From Chloroflexota bacterium (lineage in GTDB: Bacteria; Chloroflexota; Anaerolineae; Promineifilales; Promineifilaceae): a stretch of DNA of 64,000 nt. The notes beneath the pieces are model-generated. The model was not told the DNA's origin, did no database searches, and worked only from the letters and a program-made list of their open reading frames with translations. Below are positions 16,680 through 24,505 of the stretch, piece after piece. The translations under genes were made by a program, and so were the position numbers. Where the stretch lies: the NCBI GenBank assembly GCA_022616275.1, contig JAKEFB010000209.1:1-64000 (forward strand), written 5' to 3'. Positions within the stretch are counted from its first letter, which is position 1; each line of letters starts with the position of its first letter.

Positions 16680-18023
16680 TTACGAGGCGGCCGGGGGGGC
16701 CGGGCGGATGGGGCGGCGACGGCGGAGCAGCCGCCAGGCGAGGGCGACCAGAGCGAGGGGAACCAGGACGAGGGGGGAGTGGACGCCGGCCCAGACGAGG
16801 GTGGCGGCGACGGACTGGAGAATGCCGACCAGGTTGACCCAGGCTTCATTGGCGACGCGGGCCAAGCTGAATTCGGGCGGCTCCAGGGTCTCGGCGACTT
16901 CCTCGGTGAGCAGGGTGACGGTGATGAGGGAGGTGGCGGTGGTCTGTTCCAGCAGCTCGATCCGGCCGCGGGTCTGCTCGATTCGTTCACGCAGGTCCAG
17001 CAGGTCGTCGTAAATCTGCAGGATGTCGTCGCTCTCTTCGCCGCGTTCCTGGGCGCTGGCCAGCAGCTCACCAATTTCGGTCTCGGCCAGTTCCAGGTTG
17101 CGCAGCCGGGCGTTCAGGTCTACGTATTCGGCGGTGACATCCTGGCTGGCGATTTGCTCTTCGGTAACTTCCAGCCCCAGGTCTTTTAACTGTTCCAGGG
17201 TACTCATGAATCTTTCGGCCGGGACGCGGAGGGAGATGGTGGCCTCGGGGTCGCCGGCCGGCGTCTGGGCGGCCTGCAGGTTGACGATGGCCCCACCCTG
17301 GCCGGCGGCGATGCGCTGGACGCTGCGCTGGGTGGCAAAGACATCTTCGACGACGAGGACCAGCCAGGCCTCTTGTTGGATGAGCAGGTCGGGGAACTGG
17401 CTCCTCTGAACCTCGCCGCCGGCTCTACCGGCTACGGCTTCATCAGGCAGAGGCGTCTCCATCCTATAATAAGTACCTTCAGGGCCTAAGACGATGCTGT
17501 CGGGTAAAGCGGCCGGCTCTGCGTCTTGTCTGAAGAGACCATCCAGGAAAGAAGCATTTGGGCTATAGCTGCTATCTGTAAAATTATTTGTCGTAGCGGC
17601 TGTGGGGGTTGCGGGCGGGCGTGGCCGGAAAAGGATTACAGAGGCCACCAGCGCCAGGCCAAGCGTTGCGACCACCAACCAGCCGCGAGAGGGCCGGCGC
17701 GGCCAGGCTATGGCCGGCCAGCCCGGCCGGGCCAGGGGAAGACGCGGCCGGGCCAGGCGAGAACGGAGGCTGGCCAGATCGGGCCAGCGCCACCTGGCCG
17801 GCCGGAGCGTTGGTGGGGTATCGCCCAGTAAGAGGATGGCCAGTTGTTCCTGGAATTCCCGGCCGGGCTCCTCGACGACGGCGGCCTGGAGTTGGTCGAA
17901 GGCGGCCAAGAGGTGGTCCAGCTCGGGGCTGCCTTCGGGGGTAGGGGTTAGATGGCCGCTGTCGAGGCGGCCGGCCAGGGCGGCGGCTAAGGTGTCGTCA
18001 TCCCAGGGTAGTTGGTCAGTCAT
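16680..18023 (-). CDS. DUF4349-type membrane protein, probable anti-sigma factor
   Basis: The 447-residue protein has a short N-terminal cytoplasmic part, a Pro/Arg-rich stretch and a membrane helix (LVVATLGLALVASVILF, about 115-131). The extracytoplasmic DUF4349 domain contains the conserved coiled coil with EYVDLNARLRNLE. A second helix near 413-430 ends in RRRR. It starts 2 bases after the ECF sigma factor stop, the usual place for the sigma factor's own regulator, so an anti-sigma role is inferred from position. No zinc-finger anti-sigma motif was seen. Confidence 0.82.
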   Translation of the reverse strand: MTDQLPWDDDTLAAALAGRLDSGHLTPTPEGSPELDHLLAAFDQLQAAVVEEPGREFQEQLAILLLGDTPPTLRPARWRWPDLASLRSRLARPRLPLARPGWPAIAWPRRPSRGWLVVATLGLALVASVILFRPRPPATPTAATTNNFTDSSYSPNASFLDGLFRQDAEPAALPDSIVLGPEGTYYRMETPLPDEAVAGRAGGEVQRSQFPDLLIQQEAWLVLVVEDVFATQRSVQRIAAGQGGAIVNLQAAQTPAGDPEATISLRVPAERFMSTLEQLKDLGLEVTEEQIASQDVTAEYVDLNARLRNLELAETEIGELLASAQERGEESDDILQIYDDLLDLRERIEQTRGRIELLEQTTATSLITVTLLTEEVAETLEPPEFSLARVANEAWVNLVGILQSVAATLVWAGVHSPLVLVPLALVALAWRLLRRRRPIRPAPPAAS

Positions 18024-18025
18024 TC

Positions 18026-18526
18026 TCAGCTCTCCAGCTTCTTTTGCAGGCGCTCCAGGGCGCGCAGGCAGGCCATGGCCGCCGCGCCTTCGTTCATGTC
18101 CAGGGTGGAGGCAATTTCGCGGTTACTCAGCCCGGCCAGGCGCAGGGACAGCACGGCCTGGTCCTGGTTGGAAAGAGAAGTAAAGGCAATTTTGACGGCC
18201 AGGGCGTCGAGGTGGCGGCCGCTGCCGGGGGTGGGCTGGGGCGACGGCAAGGTTTCGTCGTCGTCTAAAGGTTCGTCGTCGCGGCGGCCGCTGGCCCGGT
18301 AATGGTCGGTCAGCAGGTTGCGGGCGATCTGGAATAGCCAGGCCTTGGGGGCGTGGCCGTTGAGGTTGTGCGGCGGCCAGCGGCGATGGGCGCGGAAGAA
18401 GGTTTCGGAGGTTAAATCTTCGGCCGTTTCAGTGTGCTGAACGTGAGCGAAGAAGAAGCGGTATAGTTGAGCGTAAGACTCAACATAAAGTTGGCTAAAA
18501 CGTTGCGAAGCGAGCGTATCGTCCAT
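18026..18526 (-). CDS. ECF-family RNA polymerase sigma factor
   Basis: The 166-residue protein has sigma region 2 (ESYAQLYRFF, then TAEDLTSETFFRAHR, about residues 12-50) and region 4 with a helix-turn-helix (LRLAGLSNREIASTLDM, about 127-145). The linker is short, as in RpoE-type factors. It should direct RNA polymerase to a small stress or envelope regulon when released from the membrane protein encoded next. No target promoter could be identified in the window. Confidence 0.92.
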   Translation of the reverse strand: MDDTLASQRFSQLYVESYAQLYRFFFAHVQHTETAEDLTSETFFRAHRRWPPHNLNGHAPKAWLFQIARNLLTDHYRASGRRDDEPLDDDETLPSPQPTPGSGRHLDALAVKIAFTSLSNQDQAVLSLRLAGLSNREIASTLDMNEGAAAMACLRALERLQKKLES

Positions 18527-18615
18527 CCTGGCCTGCTGGCAATTGTTGCGCGTTGAACTGTTACATTATAAGACGTTCGACGGGACAAAAATCAACAGGT
18601 AGGGGACGATAGGTT

Positions 18616-18700
18616 AAAACGCGAATCGCGCTAATAAGCGAATGACGCGAATTTTCTAAAAGAATTCGCGCCATTTGTCTATTCGCGTGATTGGCGTTTT
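18616..18700. repeat. GCGAAT-family palindromic element
   Basis: GCGAATGACGCGAATT and AATTCGCGCCATTTGTC face each other across TTCTAAAAG, with outer AAAACGC and GCGTTTT words pairing as well. It lies between the sigma factor and panB. Confidence 0.85.
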
Positions 18701-18705
18701 CTTTT

Positions 18706-19593
18706 TTAGCCTTCCAGCTCGGACAGGAAAGTGGCGAGTTCGGTTTCGTCCATGGGGTAGGTGTGTTCGGCGGCGGGGAAGCGGCCGGCAGCTACGTCCT
18801 CGACGTAGGCGACCAGGGCTTCGTGGATGGCCTGGCCGGCGTTGGCGTATTGCTTGACGAATTTGGGGGTGAAGCGGTCGAAGAGGCCAAGCAGGTCGTG
18901 GTAGACCAGCACCTGGCCGTCGCAGCCGGGGCCAGCGCCAATGCCAATGGTGGGGATACGCAGCCGACGGGAGATGGCTTCGGCCACCGGGGCGGGGACG
19001 GCTTCCAGGACGATGGCGAAACAGCCGGCCGCTTCCAGAGCCAGGGCGTCGTCGAGCAGGCGGCGGGCATCGGCGGCGGTTTTGCCCTGGACGCGGAAGC
19101 CGCCCAGCTTGGAGATGGACTGGGGGGTCAGGCCGATGTGGCCCATGACGGGGATGCCGGCGTTAACGATGGCCCGGGTGGCCGGGGCCACTTCGTGGCC
19201 GCCCTCCAGCTTGACGCTGTCCATGCCGCTCTCTTTGAGGAAGCGGCCGGCGTTGCGCACAGCCTCGACGACGTCGGCCTGGTAGGACATGAAGGGCATG
19301 TCGCCGATGAGAAAGGCGGCCTTCGCTCCCCGGGCCACGGCCCGGGCGTGGTGGAGCATCTCGTCCATGGTCACAGCCAGGGTGTTTTCCAGGCCCAGGA
19401 CGACCATGGCCAGCGAGTCGCCGACCAGGATGAGGTCCACGCCGGCCTGGTCCACGAGCAGGGCAGAGGGGTAGTCGTAGGCAGTCAGCATGGTGATGGG
19501 CTGGCCGTTGTTTTTTTTCTTTTGCAGGTCCAGGATGGACACCTTTCTCCGGGACCTGGCGGGTTCTTTTTGTTCACCTGGTTGGGTAGACAT
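18706..19593 (-). CDS. panB: 3-methyl-2-oxobutanoate hydroxymethyltransferase
   Basis: This (beta/alpha)8 enzyme adds a hydroxymethyl group from methylene-THF to alpha-ketoisovalerate, the first committed step to pantothenate. Family motifs are TMLTAYDYPSA, LILVGDSLAMVVLG (Mg-binding Asp), a central EGG (KLEGGHEV) and PTIGIGAGPGCDGQVLVYHD. The ATG at 19593 is chosen because GAGGT lies 6 bases upstream. An upstream in-frame start at 19623 is less likely. With panE it supplies pantoate. Confidence 0.93.
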   Translation of the reverse strand: MSTQPGEQKEPARSRRKVSILDLQKKKNNGQPITMLTAYDYPSALLVDQAGVDLILVGDSLAMVVLGLENTLAVTMDEMLHHARAVARGAKAAFLIGDMPFMSYQADVVEAVRNAGRFLKESGMDSVKLEGGHEVAPATRAIVNAGIPVMGHIGLTPQSISKLGGFRVQGKTAADARRLLDDALALEAAGCFAIVLEAVPAPVAEAISRRLRIPTIGIGAGPGCDGQVLVYHDLLGLFDRFTPKFVKQYANAGQAIHEALVAYVEDVAAGRFPAAEHTYPMDETELATFLSELEG

Positions 19594-19775
19594 GTTTACC
19601 TCTATGAAAATAATTTGACGCAAAGACGCAAAGGCGCAAAGGTTTAAAGAATTTTCATTTATCGTGGTGCGCCCCGCGCGTGTTGTCTCTTTTGAAATGG
19701 TCGGCCAGTGATTCTATTATACTGCGGCCGGCAAGGCGGGCACACCAGGCACCGGAATTGATGTATAATCGTTTC

Positions 19776-19805
19776 ATGAGAATTAAGGGGACGATCTGGC
19801 TCTAA
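19776..19805 (+). pseudogene. Nine-codon remnant of a BrnT-type toxin gene
   Basis: ATG-initiated codons read MRIKGTIWL and then stop. That string resembles the start of BrnT-like toxins (MxIxGxIWL), which normally sit just before a CopG-type antitoxin gene like the one at 19844. TATAAT lies at 19764-19769. The toxin body seems to have been lost by deletion or a stop near codon 10. This is inferred from resemblance and position; nine codons alone are weak evidence. Confidence 0.45.
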
Positions 19806-19843
19806 GAGAGCATTGATAAGGATAAAAAAGGAGCGCAGACAAT

Positions 19844-20089
19844 ATGGCGGATAGGATTGAGCCAATTCCCGATAATATGACTATCAGGGAGGCCTCAGAG
19901 TTTTGGGATACGCATAGCGTGGCTGACTATCCTACGCAAGTCGTGGAAATTGAATACTCACCGGGAGAGCGCGTGACGTTGGTGGCGGTTGCCAGCGACC
20001 TGTTAACTAAGGTGGAAGAAAAGGCGCGAGAGCGGGGTATATCGGTTGAGACGCTCGTCAATTTGTGGATTCAAGAAAAGGTGATGTAA
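19844..20089 (+). CDS. CopG-family antitoxin-like protein (orphan)
   Basis: The 81-residue protein begins with a REASEFWDTHSVADY segment typical of CopG-type antitoxins of BrnT-like or similar toxins. It ends with a ribbon-helix-helix-like part (EKARERGISVETLVNLWIQE). A ribosome site (GGAG) precedes ATG 19844. Antitoxins of this kind bind their own promoter and neutralise the toxin, but no intact toxin gene is next to it; the upstream gap holds only a nine-codon remnant. It may now act only as a regulator or guard against related toxins. Confidence 0.8.
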   Translation: MADRIEPIPDNMTIREASEFWDTHSVADYPTQVVEIEYSPGERVTLVAVASDLLTKVEEKARERGISVETLVNLWIQEKVM

Positions 20090-20096
20090 TTCTTTC

Positions 20097-21026
20097 TTAC
20101 CTGGCGAAGGCCAATACGTAAAGGTGCTCGGCCAATAGTTCAATGATATGCCGGTGGGCAAGGCGGGCGCGCCAGGCGTTGGGGATGGACTGCTCGCCGT
20201 AGTAGGCCCCGGCCAGTTGGCCGTAGATAGCGGCCGTGGTGTCGGCGTCGTCGCCCAGGTTGGCGGCGAGCAGGCAGCCGTCGCGGAAGTTATCGCTGTG
20301 GTCGAAGGCCCACAGGGCGGCTTCTAAGGAGCGGACGACGTAACCGGTGCCCTGGATGTCTGGTGGTTGGCGGACTTTGAAGGAGCCGCCGGCGACTTCA
20401 GCGATTTCCGGGGCCAGGAACTGGTCGTCCCAGTAGCCGGGGACGGGAGTATAGCGGGGGGCAAGCAAATCCTCTTTGGCGGTCCCGTTGAGCGCTCCCA
20501 CCAGGAGCGCGCCAAAGTAGTGGCAGGCGCTGACGGCGGTGGCGGCGCCGTGGGTGGTGTAGGAGCTGTCGCCAGAGCGAGCAATGGCCAGGGCGGGGTC
20601 GGCTGCAAAGAAGAGGGGGACGGGGGCCAGGCGCATCAGGGAGCCGTTGCCGGCCGTATGGGGGCCGGTGGAGCCGGCGTAGGGATTGCCAGTTTGCTCG
20701 AAGCGGTGAAGGGCGTCACGGACGGTGTTGCCAATGTCGAAGCAGCGGCCGGTGCTGCTGTGGTAGCCCTCATGGTACCAGCGCAGGTAGCGCCGCATCT
20801 GATCGGCCGGGTCGAAACCGCCGCAGGCGACCAGGCTTTCGGCCAGGCAAAGGGCCATGGAGGTATCGTCGGTCCACTGGCCCGGTTCCAGGTGGAATGG
20901 CCCGCCGCCGACCATATCGGCGATGGGGGTGAAGGTTCCCGGCGGCCGGAACTCCAGGGTCGTGCCCACGGCGTCGCCGGCCGCCAGGCCCAGCAAAGCG
21001 CCGCGATACCGTTCAAGCAGTTCCAT
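20097..21026 (-). CDS. ADP-ribosylglycohydrolase family protein
   Basis: This 309-residue DraG/ARH-type hydrolase removes ADP-ribose from proteins or small molecules using two metal ions. It has [13 protein letters not shown]-like opening residues, the first metal motif WTDDTSMAL (about 51-59), GNGSLMR (about 126-132) and the second metal motif [10 protein letters not shown] (about 258-267). No DraT or other ADP-ribosyltransferase gene is nearby, so the substrate is unknown. The ATG at 21026 precedes a region of twin palindromes. Confidence 0.9.
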   Translation of the reverse strand: MELLERYRGALLGLAAGDAVGTTLEFRPPGTFTPIADMVGGGPFHLEPGQWTDDTSMALCLAESLVACGGFDPADQMRRYLRWYHEGYHSSTGRCFDIGNTVRDALHRFEQTGNPYAGSTGPHTAGNGSLMRLAPVPLFFAADPALAIARSGDSSYTTHGAATAVSACHYFGALLVGALNGTAKEDLLAPRYTPVPGYWDDQFLAPEIAEVAGGSFKVRQPPDIQGTGYVVRSLEAALWAFDHSDNFRDGCLLAANLGDDADTTAAIYGQLAGAYYGEQSIPNAWRARLAHRHIIELLAEHLYVLAFAR

Positions 21027-21043
21027 TGTTGCCTCCCGGCGAG

Positions 21044-21062
21044 AACGATTTTCAAAATCGTT
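21044..21062. repeat. Palindrome AACGATTTT-C-AAAATCGTT, copy 1
   Basis: A perfect 9+1+9 palindrome 18 bases upstream of the ADP-ribosylglycohydrolase start. A second copy lies 29 bases away centre to centre. Confidence 0.9.
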
Positions 21063-21072
21063 TTACAGGGTG

Positions 21073-21091
21073 AACGATTTTCAAAATCGTT
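21073..21091. repeat. Palindrome AACGATTTT-C-AAAATCGTT, copy 2
   Basis: Identical to copy 1 and extended by one further pair (G...C). The two copies lie between divergent genes, so they could be operators for one or both, or a mobile palindrome pair. Confidence 0.9.
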
Positions 21092-21217
21092 CTACAAGGG
21101 ACATCCTTCATGTATAAGTTGTGATTATTGTCACTATTGGCATGGCCTGGGTTGGCATACACTCAAGATAGAAGTTATTGGTTATTGGTTATTAGGTGAA
21201 TTTGGAGAGCATTGAGT

Positions 21218-21676
21218 ATGTCACCCAGAGTCCGCTTTTTCTTGTCTATTGTACTGCTAATGGCGCTGCCTAGTCTATTAGTAAGTGGCTGCGCCGGCGG
21301 GGCGGCCGGAGGGGAGGAGACGCACGAGCTCCATATGGCGCCGCTAGAGAAGATGCCCCAGGAGGTGCAGCGTCTCCCGGCGCGGATCCAGGAGGCGTAC
21401 CGTTACGCCGTGGCCAATTACGACTTTCTCAGCCAGATCCCTTGCTATTGCGGTTGTGGCCCGCTGGGGCACAAGTCGCTGTACGATTGTTACGTGGATG
21501 GCGTGGCGGCCGACGGCACCGTTATCTATGACTGGCACGCCACGGGCTGCACGATTTGCGTGGATATTACTCACGACACGGTGCAAATGGCCAGGGAGGG
21601 TAAGGCACTCAGCGCCATACAGAGGATCATTCACATTGAGTATTCGCGGTACGGGCCGCCGACAGTCTTGGAGTAG
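21218..21676 (+). CDS. PCYCGC-motif lipoprotein
   Basis: This 152-residue exported lipoprotein has lipobox LVSGC (Cys25) after a hydrophobic signal. The family motif is PCYCGCGPLGHKSLYDCYV (about residues 70-88), with a further C-T-I-C pair (GCTICVDI). The conserved cysteines and His point to metal or redox chemistry outside the membrane, but no function is established for the family. The next two genes (DUF1573-like, TlpA/DipZ-like) suggest a thiol or copper-handling set. The ATG at 21218 has GGAG 10 bases upstream; a TTG at 21212 is possible. Confidence 0.85.
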   Translation: MSPRVRFFLSIVLLMALPSLLVSGCAGGAAGGEETHELHMAPLEKMPQEVQRLPARIQEAYRYAVANYDFLSQIPCYCGCGPLGHKSLYDCYVDGVAADGTVIYDWHATGCTICVDITHDTVQMAREGKALSAIQRIIHIEYSRYGPPTVLE

Positions 21677-21733
21677 GGGTGTGGGGGTGTAGGGGTGTGG
21701 AGGTGTAGTTGTGTGGTTGTGTGGTTATGTAGG
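21677..21733. repeat. TG-rich octamer tract
   Basis: GGGTGTGG, GGGTGTAG and TTGTGTGG words repeat between the lipoprotein and the DUF1573-like gene. It is related to the tracts at 15583 and 43036. Confidence 0.7.
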
Positions 21734-21747
21734 AAGGAATGAAAGGT

Positions 21748-22236
21748 ATGAATCATAATCGGTCGAAGCGGGTGGGGGACAGGCGGAAGCGCCAGGCAGG
21801 GGCACCAGCGCCATTGTTACTGGGGGTGGCCGGGTTGTTGTTGATTGTCGGGGCATTGTTGGCTTATTTGGGGGCCGGGTCGGAGTCTACGAAGTGGGGT
21901 GGGACGCCGCAACTGGTAGTAGACCAGGAGCGGATGGATTTTGGTGACGTGCAATTGGGTGAATGGGTGACGGCTTCCTTTACCCTGAGCAACACCGGGG
22001 ACGGGCCGGTGCGTTTTACGGAAACACCCTTTGTCGAAGTCGCGGCCGGGTGCTGACCGCCGACGCCGACCATCGGTTCGATGGTTATACAACCGGGTGA
22101 CAGCACGACATTATCCATGTCGTTTATGATGCACGAGGGTATGGAAGGGCCGCACGATTTTCGGGTCCATTTACCGAGCAACGATCCACAGTGGGAGAGC
22201 CGGACGTTGGTGGTTCTGTCGAATTGGGTGGAGTAG
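21748..22236 (+). CDS. DUF1573-like protein with in-frame TGA: candidate selenoprotein
   Basis: One frame runs 162 codons with a single TGA at 22054-22056 (codon 103). Before it are an N-terminal membrane helix (LLLGVAGLLLIVGALLAYLG) and a DUF1573-type beta domain (MDFGDVQLGEWVTASFTLSN). After it come PPTPTIGSMVIQPGDS, FMMHEGMEGPHDFRVHLPSN and VVLSNWVE, which are conserved-looking and uninterrupted. Relatives, as recalled, have GCCPP here; this gene has GC-TGA-PP, so the stop replaces a cysteine exactly. A 7-bp hairpin (22069-22085) with G at the loop start follows at a distance suited to a bacterial SECIS. Alternatives are a pseudogene by TGC-to-TGA mutation or a sequence error. AGGAAGGA precedes ATG 21748; ATG 21739 is also possible. 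No selA, selB or selC lies in the window. Confidence 0.75.
22069..22085 (+). promoter_or_regulatory. Candidate bacterial SECIS hairpin
   Basis: ACCATCG-GTT-CGATGGT lies inside the coding frame after the TGA at 22054-22056. The loop begins with G, 19 bases after the TGA, within the 16-37 base range given for bacterial SECIS elements. Folding was done by eye. Confidence 0.6.
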
Positions 22237-22241
22237 GAAAG

Positions 22242-22288
22242 AGATTGGGGATTGGAGATTGGTTTCATCAATCTCCAATCTCTAATCT
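22242..22288. repeat. Inverted heptamer element
   Basis: AGATTGGGGATTGGAGATT faces AATCTCCAATCTCTAATCT across 9 bases, with three mismatches. It is made of AGATTGG-like heptamers and could terminate the DUF1573-like transcript. Confidence 0.8.
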
Positions 22289-22333
22289 CCCTCTTCTTGA
22301 CGAGGGAGAGCTAATTGGCTATACCAGGCGGGC

Positions 22334-23449
22334 ATGAGCGAGAGGTTGTTGAACCGGCCGATTGTCCGCATGCCGGAATTTGCAGAGGGAGAGTGGCTGA
22401 ATAGGCCGCGGCCGTTGAGCCGGGCCGAGCTGCGCGGCCAGGTGGTCCTGGTTGATTTCTGGGATTACACCTGCATTAACTGCATTCGGACGCTGCCCTA
22501 CCTGAGCCGCTGGCACGAACGCTACGCGGACAAGGGCCTGACTATCGTCGGCGTCCATGCCCCTGAATTCAAATTTGCCAGGGCCCGGCCGCAAATCGAG
22601 GCGGCTATTGAGGAGTTTGGCATCCGTTACCCGGTGCTGCTGGACAATGAGTACCAGACGTGGGAACGGTTTGCCAACCGGGCCTGGCCCAGCAAGCACC
22701 TGGTAGATACGGAGGGGTACATCCGTTACCATCGCCAGGGAGAGGGGTATTATGCGGAAACGGAGGAGGCCATCCAGACCCTGCTGCGCCGGCGTGACCC
22801 GGCGGTGAGCCTGCCGGAGGTGCTGCCGCCGCTGCGGGGCGAAGATACACCGGGGGCGGTGTGTTACCGGCCGACGCCGGAGCTGTACGCCGGCTACCAG
22901 GGAGGCGGGTTGTTCGGCGGGGCGCTAGGCAACCCGGAAGGGTACGTCACCGGGGGCACGATGGCGTACACGTTGCCAGAGGCGGCGAAACGAGAGCGGG
23001 GACATTTCTATGTGGAAGGGTTCTGGCGGGCCGAGCCGGAGGCAATGGTCTACGCCGGACAGGAGGGTGGCCGGATTGTGTTACCTTACCGGGCGGCCGG
23101 GGTGAACGTGGTAATGAGCCCGTCCAGCGACCCTGTGGCCCTGGCGTTGAATTTGTGGCCCGGCGATTGGCCATCGCTGGTCGAGGTACGGCAGGATGGC
23201 GGGCCACTAACCCCGGTCACGGCCGGGGTTGACGTTACTTTTGACAGCCAGGGCCGGAGCCAGATAGTGGCCGACCGGCCGCGCCTGGTAGCGCTGGTAC
23301 AGAATCCTGATTATGAGGCCCACGAGTTGGAATTGATTTTCCACGCTTCCGGCCTGGCGGTGTACGCCTTTACCTTTACCATCTGTGTGACGACGCCAGG
23401 GGCGGTACAAAATCGCGGTTTCAATGAAGATACTTTTCGTGTAAAATAA
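22334..23449 (+). CDS. TlpA/DipZ-like thioredoxin-fold protein
   Basis: The N-terminal thioredoxin domain carries the redox motif CINC in DYTCINCIRTLPYL (about residues 48-61). Segments HAPEFKFARA and WPSKHLVDTEG, the cis-Pro loop, follow. From about residue 215 a beta-rich domain (HFYVEGFWRAEPEAMVYAG) resembles the C-terminal carbohydrate-binding-like part of DipZ. Such proteins pass electrons to extracytoplasmic thiols, usually fed by a CcdA/DipZ membrane part, which is absent here. No signal peptide is visible, so export or a cytosolic place is open. It is third in the redox cluster and may service the PCYCGC and Cys/Sec proteins. Confidence 0.87.
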   Translation: MSERLLNRPIVRMPEFAEGEWLNRPRPLSRAELRGQVVLVDFWDYTCINCIRTLPYLSRWHERYADKGLTIVGVHAPEFKFARARPQIEAAIEEFGIRYPVLLDNEYQTWERFANRAWPSKHLVDTEGYIRYHRQGEGYYAETEEAIQTLLRRRDPAVSLPEVLPPLRGEDTPGAVCYRPTPELYAGYQGGGLFGGALGNPEGYVTGGTMAYTLPEAAKRERGHFYVEGFWRAEPEAMVYAGQEGGRIVLPYRAAGVNVVMSPSSDPVALALNLWPGDWPSLVEVRQDGGPLTPVTAGVDVTFDSQGRSQIVADRPRLVALVQNPDYEAHELELIFHASGLAVYAFTFTICVTTPGAVQNRGFNEDTFRVK

Positions 23450-23576
23450 GAAGATGATTAGACTAAATACCCATTGACTTGGCCCGCTTCATCTGCTACG
23501 GTGGGGTATCCCTCTCCGGAGTATGCGCTCTTATGGAAGAGGCAGCCTCTCTATTTTATCTGAAGGAGGACATTAT

Positions 23577-23750
23577 ATGTTATTTCTTCTTCGCGAAGAG
23601 GGCCAGGGACTGATAGAGTATGCATTGGTGTTGGTGTTGATCGCGGTAGTTATTATTGTCATCTTAGCCCTGGTGGGTCCCCAGATTGGCAATTTGTATA
23701 GCCAGGTTGCACCGTGCATCGCGCCACCGATGGCGCAGTATTGTCTCTAA
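23577..23750 (+). CDS. Flp/Fap-type pilin
   Basis: The 57-residue class IVb pilin has a short basic leader, a prepilin-peptidase site (EGQG before LIEYALVLV, with Glu at +3) and a hydrophobic helix. The C-terminus has two cysteines (APCIAPP, YCL). The ATG at 23577 has AAGGAGGA 6 bases upstream; an upstream ATG at 23523 would disrupt the leader. No Tad export or assembly genes are in the window, so this pilin gene is isolated here. A strong terminator follows. Confidence 0.9.
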   Translation: MLFLLREEGQGLIEYALVLVLIAVVIIVILALVGPQIGNLYSQVAPCIAPPMAQYCL

Positions 23751-23769
23751 AGTGGTCCCTGCCCCCAGT

Positions 23770-23802
23770 AAAACGCTCCGCCCCGGCGGAGCGTTTTATT
23801 TT
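23770..23802 (+). terminator. Terminator after the pilin gene
   Basis: AAAACGCTCCG and CGGAGCGTTTT pair over a CCCCGG loop and are followed by ATTTT. Confidence 0.85.
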
Positions 23803-23831
23803 GGGGGGAGGTCGAGTATAATCTCCAGGCT

Positions 23832-24488
23832 ATGACATTTCCCTCCCTGGAAACGATCATTTCTTATTTGACGATTTGCTTTTCCGTTTTGGGGGCGTTG
23901 CTGGCCGCCATCTGGATTAGCCTGGTCATCTGGACGTTTCGTGATATGCGGGCCAGGTCGCGGGACCCTTTTGCCCAGTTGTTAGCGGCACTGGTGGTAG
24001 CGGTGCTGCCGGGCGCAGGGCTGGTGGTTTACCTGATCTTGCGGCCGCCGGAAACGCTGGCGGAGGCTTACGAGCGGGCGCTGGAAGAGGAAGCGCTGCT
24101 GCAGGAGATTGAGGAGCGGCCGGCCTGTCCCGGCTGTTCCCGGACGGTGGACCCGCGCTGGATTTTATGCCCTCATTGCCACACACGCCTGCGCAAGGTC
24201 TGCCCGGACTGCAACGCGCTGATGGAGTTGCAGTGGAACCTGTGTCCGTACTGCGGCAACCACCACGTAGACCCTTACCGGGTCGGGCCGCCGGCCGTGA
24301 TTCCGGTAGCTGAGGTGGCAGAGGAGGAAGCCGGCGCGGACGCCAACGACGGATTCCGCGAGGAGCGGCTGGAGATTCCGGCCGGGGAGGAGGAACACAG
24401 AGCACAGGGAGGAGACACAGAGAGCGGCAATCAAGGATTGCTTGGCAATCAAGGATTGCTTGGAGAGAGCACAAAGTTTTCTAGCTGA
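23832..24488 (+). CDS. Membrane protein with double zinc ribbon
   Basis: Two N-terminal helices (within about residues 8-70), with a WTFRDMRARS loop, resemble a PLDc_N-type membrane part. Two zinc-ribbon knuckle pairs follow (CPGC, CPHC; CPDC, CPYCGN; about 97-137). The tail from about residue 170 is low-complexity and seems to derive from intergenic repeat DNA: a tandem 18-bp unit gives NQGLLGNQGLLG just before the stop. A scaffold or regulatory role is possible; no catalytic residues were seen. The ribosome site is weak. Confidence 0.8.
   Translation: MTFPSLETIISYLTICFSVLGALLAAIWISLVIWTFRDMRARSRDPFAQLLAALVVAVLPGAGLVVYLILRPPETLAEAYERALEEEALLQEIEERPACPGCSRTVDPRWILCPHCHTRLRKVCPDCNALMELQWNLCPYCGNHHVDPYRVGPPAVIPVAEVAEEEAGADANDGFREERLEIPAGEEEHRAQGGDTESGNQGLLGNQGLLGESTKFSS
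24426..24461. repeat. Tandem 18-bp repeat inside the zinc-ribbon gene
   Basis: GGCAATCAAGGATTGCTT occurs twice in a row and in frame. The unit itself is palindromic (AATC-AAG-GATT). It adds 12 codons to the C-terminus. Confidence 0.9.
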
Positions 24489-24505
24489 AGGTTCTGAGTA
24501 ACTTG

